From contig JAGRJR010000027.1 in the NCBI GenBank assembly GCA_020442635.1, forward strand, positions 1 to 38,970: 38,970 bases of DNA, written 5' to 3'. Shown here piece after piece: positions 33,879-38,970 of this stretch; the first letter of the stretch is position 1, and every line of letters begins with the position of its first letter. A program made the position numbers and the translations under genes. The stretch comes from Lysobacterales bacterium. GTDB lineage: Bacteria > Pseudomonadota > Gammaproteobacteria > Xanthomonadales > Marinicellaceae. Under the pieces are notes generated by a model. That model had not been told where the DNA came from and searched no databases. It was given only the letters and a program-made list of their open reading frames with translations.

Positions 33879-36455
33879 TTAGAAAGTTTGAGTGTATCTG
33901 AAGTAGGTCACACGACCATAACCATCATACAAGAAGTAATCGTATTCACGGCTACCGAAGGCACCCAAGTTAATAGGTGGATATTTTTCACCAGCATTTC
34001 TCACACCAACAGTAAATTTACCGTTCCAAGGTGCGTGATAGTTGGCTTGAACATCATGAGTAACCCAAGTTGGAACATGACCTTCTTTAACGATACGACC
34101 AGTGGTTGAATCTGTATAAACATCATCATACTGATCACCAATCATATTCAAGTTATATGCAAAGCTCCAGTCACCATATGACCAAACATTTGACAATACA
34201 ACACGTCTTTCAGGCACACCTGGATCACTTGTTCTGTCACGACCACCATCGATAGAAACATCCAACAATTGGCTCATTTGGAAATTATTGGTCATTTGAC
34301 CACCAAACAAGTCATAGCTGAATCTCAAGTTCAAATCGATACCAGAGTTTTCATAAGTACCTTGGTTACCTGGACCGTAATCGATGTTGGTAATAGCACC
34401 AGTTAATGGGTTACGGGTAATACCCAACCCTGGAGGTGGAGCAATACCTTCTGACTCTAACTGCAACAAGTAAGTTGGAGAGAAAGAACGTAATCTATTA
34501 TCAATCTCGATGTTGTAGTAATCCAAAGTCAAGTTAAACCAGTCTAATGGCTCATATGCTACACCAAAAGAGTATTGGTCAGAAGTTTCAGATTCCAAAT
34601 TAGGGTTACCAATTGAGAATGCAGTAACCTGTAAAGTACAATCTTCATCTTCACCATTGGCTAAACAGCTGGCTGGATCAGCAACAGACTCAGCACTGAA
34701 AGCTCTCTTACCATACAGTGAAGGCAAGTCTGGAGCTCTGAAGCCTTGTCCATAAGACGCTCTTAAGGTCAGGTTTTCCATTGGTTGGTAACGGAATGAA
34801 ACTTTAGGAGAAAAATCACTACCGTAATCTGAGTAGTCATCGTAACGACCAGCCAGAGTCATTTCCAGATTATCCAAGAATGGGAACAATGCTTCAAAGT
34901 ACAATGAAGTAATGTCACGAGTACCTGCAGCTGAGTTACCAGCAGAACCACCTACTTGACCGGCTTCTGATAATGAATCGTATTGATCAGAGAATTTATC
35001 TTCACGATACTCTGCACCAAGAGCCACTGAAACTGGGCCATTAGCCATATCGAATAAATCGAATGACACAGAACCAAAAATTTCGTCTTGATCATAAGTA
35101 CCAATACGAGAAATGGTTACGCTCATACCATTCAACACTTCTTCTGCAGCGCCATAAGGGTTGTTCAGCATGTATTCGCCACTATTCAAGTAACCCAAAG
35201 CAGCTGAACGTAACAGATAGTTGTTACCAATATCAAAAGTTCTGTTATTAGAACGGCTAACACCGGCATCAACAGTTACTTTACCCACTTGACCTGTAGT
35301 ACCAAATTGAATGTTGGTTAATTTGTTAGTTACAGTACCGTCTCTGTTTCCTAAAGCGTCAAATCTGTGGAAGATCAAAGCCACTTGAGGATCTAAACCT
35401 TCAGCTGGATCATAAAATGGAGAAGCTGGGTTAGTTGGGTTGTTAGGGCTGCTTGGATCCAAATATGCATAATCTGGTACTGGTGCATAACGACCAAAAG
35501 ATTCTGTCTCAGAAGCTGTGGTGTTCATCCACAATTCCCAATTATCATTCACTTCATAACGAGCTTTAGCATAGAAAGACTGGTTGTCTGTCGATGCATC
35601 ATCAGCTGATACTAAAGTAAAGTTGTAGGCACATCTTGCACCATTTTGGAAATAGCCAGTTCCAGGGAAGTTACAACCACCAGGCAAACCAACGATACCT
35701 ACGTTAGGATTAAACCAGTTATTACCATAAGTAGAGTTACCTGGCTCAGTCCAAGGAAAATCACGAGCGAAAACGATTTCACGATCATTCCAAGACATAC
35801 CAGCAATCAAACTGCCTCGATCACCGGCTGCACCAAACACGATAGAACCTTCACTTCTTTCACCACCATTTTTAGGGATAGAAACTTCAGCACCACCCAA
35901 CATAACTTCAGCACCTTGGAAGTCAGTTCTTGTGATTACGTTGATTACACCACCAATGGCATCTGAACCGTAAACCGCTGAAGCGCCATCAGAAAGAATT
36001 TCGATTCTTTCAATTGCACCAGCTGGGATAATGTTCAAATCTTGGTCACCACCAGTAGAAGGTGATTTAGCCAAACGACGACCATCAACCAAAACCAATG
36101 TTCTAGATGAACCCAAACCTCTTAAACTCACTGCAGCTGTACCTTGAGCAGAAGAGCCAGATTGAGGACGGAAAGAACCTGTACTGTTAAAAGTAAGGTT
36201 ACGGATAAAATCAGCAGCTGAGCTTTCACCGCTCAACTCGATTTGCTCACGGCTAATTACGGTTACAGGTAATGCACCCTCAACGTCTGAACGTTTGATG
36301 CGCGAACCTGTTACAGTAATTTTACCTTGCTCTTCTACACTTTCATCATTGTCGTCTTGCGCTAAAGCGACTGTACCGAAAGCTGAAGAAGCAACAAAAC
36401 CTGTAAATAATGCTTTTTGCACAGCATTAGTAATAGGATTACGTTTCATTTTCAT
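33879..36455 (-). CDS. TonB-dependent outer-membrane receptor
   Basis: 858 residues. A Sec signal peptide ends near VALAQ. The plug domain (about 45-170) has ITVTGSRIKRSDVEGALPVT, a TonB-box-like start, and VSLRGLGSSRTLVLVDGRRL and IERIEILSDGASAVYGSDAI, the classic plug signatures. The 22-strand barrel ends in an aromatic residue (YFRYTQTF) for BAM recognition. The GSRI-KR opening and the absence of a SusD partner suggest the oligosaccharide- or peptide-uptake branch common in Xanthomonadales and marine gammaproteobacteria. GGAG lies 9 nt before ATG 36455. A strong terminator follows. The codon choice is even and the gene is likely well expressed. Ligand unknown; sulfotransferase genes lie upstream. 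Confidence 0.94.
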   Translation of the reverse strand: MKMKRNPITNAVQKALFTGFVASSAFGTVALAQDDNDESVEEQGKITVTGSRIKRSDVEGALPVTVISREQIELSGESSAADFIRNLTFNSTGSFRPQSGSSAQGTAAVSLRGLGSSRTLVLVDGRRLAKSPSTGGDQDLNIIPAGAIERIEILSDGASAVYGSDAIGGVINVITRTDFQGAEVMLGGAEVSIPKNGGERSEGSIVFGAAGDRGSLIAGMSWNDREIVFARDFPWTEPGNSTYGNNWFNPNVGIVGLPGGCNFPGTGYFQNGARCAYNFTLVSADDASTDNQSFYAKARYEVNDNWELWMNTTASETESFGRYAPVPDYAYLDPSSPNNPTNPASPFYDPAEGLDPQVALIFHRFDALGNRDGTVTNKLTNIQFGTTGQVGKVTVDAGVSRSNNRTFDIGNNYLLRSAALGYLNSGEYMLNNPYGAAEEVLNGMSVTISRIGTYDQDEIFGSVSFDLFDMANGPVSVALGAEYREDKFSDQYDSLSEAGQVGGSAGNSAAGTRDITSLYFEALFPFLDNLEMTLAGRYDDYSDYGSDFSPKVSFRYQPMENLTLRASYGQGFRAPDLPSLYGKRAFSAESVADPASCLANGEDEDCTLQVTAFSIGNPNLESETSDQYSFGVAYEPLDWFNLTLDYYNIEIDNRLRSFSPTYLLQLESEGIAPPPGLGITRNPLTGAITNIDYGPGNQGTYENSGIDLNLRFSYDLFGGQMTNNFQMSQLLDVSIDGGRDRTSDPGVPERRVVLSNVWSYGDWSFAYNLNMIGDQYDDVYTDSTTGRIVKEGHVPTWVTHDVQANYHAPWNGKFTVGVRNAGEKYPPINLGAFGSREYDYFLYDGYGRVTYFRYTQTF

Positions 36456-36859
36456 TTATATGTTCTCCAAATTGTTATCCATGAGTTAACTCAAAAAATT
36501 GCATCTATATAGATTCCCTATCCGGCACATACTAACACTTTCATTTCTTAAAAAAAAGTCACAATTTAACTTTTTTCACATTTTCTTAACATCTATTTCT
36601 CCTGTTCCTAATCAATTTATTGTTGTGTTGAATACTTCAATCGAAACAAAACGCTTTAATTTAAACGTTCACAGCTATTTTTTATAAGCGTAGCCATCCG
36701 ATGATTCTTTATATACAATCTTAACATTTCAATGTAAATACGCTTAAAATCAGTAAAATTAGGCTTTATTTTTTCTTAAAACACCTGCAATAATTTTATA
36801 AAAGCTGTCACAAACACTGGTTCATTCGTTGATTCAAACCTAAATCTTTTCTAAAACAC
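36456..36859. other. 404-bp upstream region of the TonB receptor gene
   Basis: No credible gene. It should hold the receptor promoter on the minus strand. The only clear element is the GGAG Shine-Dalgarno just before the start. I see several A/T runs, but no -35/-10 pair I trust, and no terminator for the upstream sulfotransferase gene that ends at 36860. Confidence 0.55.
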
Positions 36860-37705
36860 CTAACAATATTCTTTGGGAATATACTTAAATCTTTGCATTT
36901 GTTCTTTGTGATCTGAAATAATCTTTTCCACTTGTTTCTCTGTCAACTCTATTCGCCATTGTTCTTTTTGGCCTTTCCTAAAAAAATGCTCTGCATTTTC
37001 ATGCTTTTCAACAAAGCCAACTTGCTGTTCTTGTTTTTTTAATTGATTAAATGATGAATTACGAATAGCTTTTGTTAACCTTTTATGATCTTTTCTTAAC
37101 CCCAATAAATGCTCTACCTTACGAAAACTTCGTTGTGGATTTGACAACAGATCTTCATACTTCAAAGTAAGCATATTATTACCACTTTCTTGGGTCCAAC
37201 TGGCAACATGCTGGCTCCATGACGAAATTATTTGCGGAACGTTTTCTGTTTCATTAGGGGTGCCGGCCATTTTTGCAGCCATGAATGCAATGGCTTCATC
37301 ATAACTGTAATTAAAATAATGTTTTAATGATACGGCTACATCCAAAGGGTTTCTTATGATGTAAATTGCCCCAGAAGATACTTGCCAATTATGCAAAGGA
37401 TATCCTTTGTATTCTCCTTGAAAGTTATGCGTTTTTACAAATATGGTTGCTGGCGCCTCAGCCGCCATTTTTGCATGAACCAATGGCCTAATTGCGCATA
37501 TTTCTTCTAAAGACAAATCCGTGGTAGTCTGACTGTTAGATATAAACTGTTGGTATCTGAATGCTTTTACCTCATCTACAGAGTTTTCATGAATGGTATT
37601 AATGTCGATTGGCGATTGGCTGTTTACCAAATAATTATGAATAAATGTTCTGACCCAGGTATTTCCAGATTTAGGATAAGAGGCTACCCAAAGTATATTT
37701 CCCAC
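36860..37705 (-). CDS. Sulfotransferase domain protein (Sulfotransfer_1)
   Basis: A cytosolic-type PAPS-dependent sulfotransferase. ILWVASYPKSGNTWVR holds the 5'-phosphosulfate loop (YPKSGNTW) and YIIRNPLDVAVSLKHY the 3'-phosphate motif; the C-terminal FFRKGQKEQWRIELTEKQ matches the family's RKGxxxxW closing motif. It is therefore complete. The frame opens at an ATG at 37741, but AAGGAG (37716-37711) stands 5 nt before a GTG at 37705, which starts GNILWVASYP as in homologues, so I chose GTG and 281 residues. It is divergent from the TPR-sulfotransferase, with the TonB receptor downstream. It differs from the two Sulfotransfer_2-like proteins of the window. Acceptor unknown. Confidence 0.9.
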   Translation of the reverse strand: MGNILWVASYPKSGNTWVRTFIHNYLVNSQSPIDINTIHENSVDEVKAFRYQQFISNSQTTTDLSLEEICAIRPLVHAKMAAEAPATIFVKTHNFQGEYKGYPLHNWQVSSGAIYIIRNPLDVAVSLKHYFNYSYDEAIAFMAAKMAGTPNETENVPQIISSWSQHVASWTQESGNNMLTLKYEDLLSNPQRSFRKVEHLLGLRKDHKRLTKAIRNSSFNQLKKQEQQVGFVEKHENAEHFFRKGQKEQWRIELTEKQVEKIISDHKEQMQRFKYIPKEYC

Positions 37706-37710
37706 TACAA

Positions 37711-37716
37711 CTCCTT
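37711..37716 (-). promoter_or_regulatory. Shine-Dalgarno that fixes a GTG start
   Basis: AAGGAG on the minus strand stands 5 nt before GTG at 37705. The ATG 36 nt further upstream (37741) has no such site, so the shorter protein is preferred. Confidence 0.75.
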
Positions 37717-37856
37717 TCAGAAAAAAAACCATTATAAACATAATAGTTACTCTCTCAATATTTGAACCATTTTTATGCGAAATTTGCGAAGTTGATTTAT
37801 CCGCTTCTGGTCAAGTACAATCAGACTTCATCTAATAAGCCAACACCTTTTCCTCA

Positions 37857-38970
37857 ATGAATTTGAATAATATTCAACAACAAAAACTTAATCAAGTCAG
37901 ACACCTTGCTCAACAAAGACAAATTCCACAAGCATTGTCTTTAGTTAAAGAAATCACTCAAAATTACCCGGAATTTGCCCCTGCCTGGTATACCAGTGCG
38001 TTTTTGTTGTTTCAAAATAGTCACATTGACGAAGCCATATCAGCCATCAATACAGCCATAAAACTTGAACCTGACAATATCAAATTTAGATATCAAAAAA
38101 TCATGTTGTATGAAGCACTTCATCGGCCGGATATTGTTTTACCTTTGACCCAGGAGCTAGTCCGCGAACCCCTCCAAAACAATGAAATGAATGAAAAGCT
38201 AGCTCGTATTTTAGAGATTAATGAAGACTTTAACGGCGCCTTGAAGCTGTACCAACATTTGACTATGACCCACCCAAATAAAACATCATGGCTATTAAAG
38301 CAAGCTGCTATGCTTCAGAACCTGGGTGATATTGAACAGGCAGTGGTCATGAGCAACAAAGCACTGGAGCGAGAACCTAACAATCCCGATGGTCAGTTCT
38401 TCCGTAGCCACTTGAAAAAACAAACAATTAAAGATAACCACATAGACATCCTAAAACAGTCTTGTTCAACAACTCAAATATCAGCACAGAACAAAGCCAA
38501 ATTCTATTATGCGCTGGCTAAAGAATTAGAAGATTGTGAAAAGTATGATCAAAGTTTTAAAGCCAGAGCAACAGGAGCTGAACTATTTCGCAGCAGTTTT
38601 CAATACGATGTTCAGTCTGATATTGATTTTATGCAACAAATACAAATTAAGTATACCGAACAGTTTATCAATCAAAAATCCACCAACACTTCAGATCGAC
38701 CTATCTTTATCGTTGGGTTGCCCCGTTCAGGAACAACGCTCCTAGACCGAATCATCACCAGTCACTCTGATGTCAAAGCAGCAGGAGAACTAAAGCAAAT
38801 GAACACCTGCGTTATACAAGGCCTACAAAAGCTGAAAATCGACCCACAAATTTCCAGAACTAAAATGGTGACTGCATCTACACAACTTGACTTCAAGCTA
38901 TTAGGAGAAACTTATCTACAAACTTCTCGTGCTAGAGCAGCCCAGAGCCCAAGATTCACTGACAAATTTC
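37857..38970 (+). CDS. TPR-containing sulfotransferase, 3' end outside window
   Basis: The frame is open from ATG 37857 to the right edge, 371 codons, with no stop. The first 250 residues are tetratricopeptide-like helices (ALSLVKEITQNYPEFAPAWY, DEAISAINTAIKLEPDN, QAVVMSNKALEREPNNPDGQ). They are followed by the sulfotransferase loop PIFIVGLPRSGTTLLDRI (282 onward) and the GEL and FTDKF elements of the Sulfotransfer_3 type. This fusion is known in proteobacteria. It has no signal peptide. It is divergent from the Sulfotransfer_1 gene with a 151-nt gap. The TPR part probably holds a protein or peptide acceptor, as in some tyrosine sulfotransferases, but that is inference. The Shine-Dalgarno is not obvious. 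Confidence 0.9.
   Translation, partial: MNLNNIQQQKLNQVRHLAQQRQIPQALSLVKEITQNYPEFAPAWYTSAFLLFQNSHIDEAISAINTAIKLEPDNIKFRYQKIMLYEALHRPDIVLPLTQELVREPLQNNEMNEKLARILEINEDFNGALKLYQHLTMTHPNKTSWLLKQAAMLQNLGDIEQAVVMSNKALEREPNNPDGQFFRSHLKKQTIKDNHIDILKQSCSTTQISAQNKAKFYYALAKELEDCEKYDQSFKARATGAELFRSSFQYDVQSDIDFMQQIQIKYTEQFINQKSTNTSDRPIFIVGLPRSGTTLLDRIITSHSDVKAAGELKQMNTCVIQGLQKLKIDPQISRTKMVTASTQLDFKLLGETYLQTSRARAAQSPRFTDKF

Noticed and set aside
1..38970. tRNA, rRNA, CRISPR array or intact insertion sequence
   Set aside because: No T-loop consensus, no rRNA signature, no regularly spaced repeats and no transposase or integrase motifs were seen on reading.

Overview
The window is an AT-rich chromosomal segment of a Gram-negative bacterium, most likely a gammaproteobacterium. 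The evidence is a type IV pilus retraction ATPase of the PilU type, two class III prepilins with the GFTLIE motif, a yicC-gmk pair, a DUF2333 protein, a large TonB-dependent receptor and an MltD-like lipoprotein transglycosylase. The abundance of sulfotransferases, including a TPR-sulfotransferase fusion, and of secreted Asp-box propeller proteins fits marine lineages such as Marinicella-like bacteria. I cannot fix the genus from the sequence alone. I saw no rRNA, tRNA, CRISPR array, integrase or intact insertion sequence.

Region 1 (1-6.7 kb, all minus strand) is a compact surface-polysaccharide operon. In transcription order it holds two paralogous polysaccharide pyruvyl-transferase-like proteins, an ABC-2 permease and its ATPase (a Wzm/Wzt or TagGH-type exporter without the C-terminal sugar-binding domain), a GT4 glycosyltransferase, and a sulfotransferase that runs off the left edge. 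Region 2 (7-14 kb) is looser accessory DNA: a SAM methyltransferase with an extra C-terminal domain, a secreted two-part beta-helix protein and an OafA-type acyltransferase with an SGNH domain, separated by long AT-rich gaps. One gap carries a 30-bp exact copy of an internal piece of pilU.

Region 3 (14-20 kb) is housekeeping and envelope: pilU with a TerB-like gene upstream, a LysM/SLT lytic transglycosylase overlapping a GT39-like membrane glycosyltransferase, and a DUF2333 protein. Region 4 (19.9-26.8 kb) is bracketed by two pilin genes with almost identical N-termini. Between them lie a small methyltransferase, a WecB-like epimerase, an LPG-synthase-TM (UPF0104-like) membrane protein, a DPM1-like GT2 and a GT-C enzyme with C-terminal TPR-like helices. 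I read this as a candidate pilin or envelope glycosylation locus.

Region 5 (27-39 kb) holds a second sulfotransferase, a secreted VPS10/Asp-box beta-propeller protein, yicC-gmk, a methyltransferase, a TonB-dependent receptor with a UUCG-loop terminator, a third sulfotransferase, and divergently a TPR-sulfotransferase that runs off the right edge. The themes of the window are glycan export and decoration (pyruvylation, sulfation, acylation, methylation) and type IV pili. The links to specific substrates are inference.
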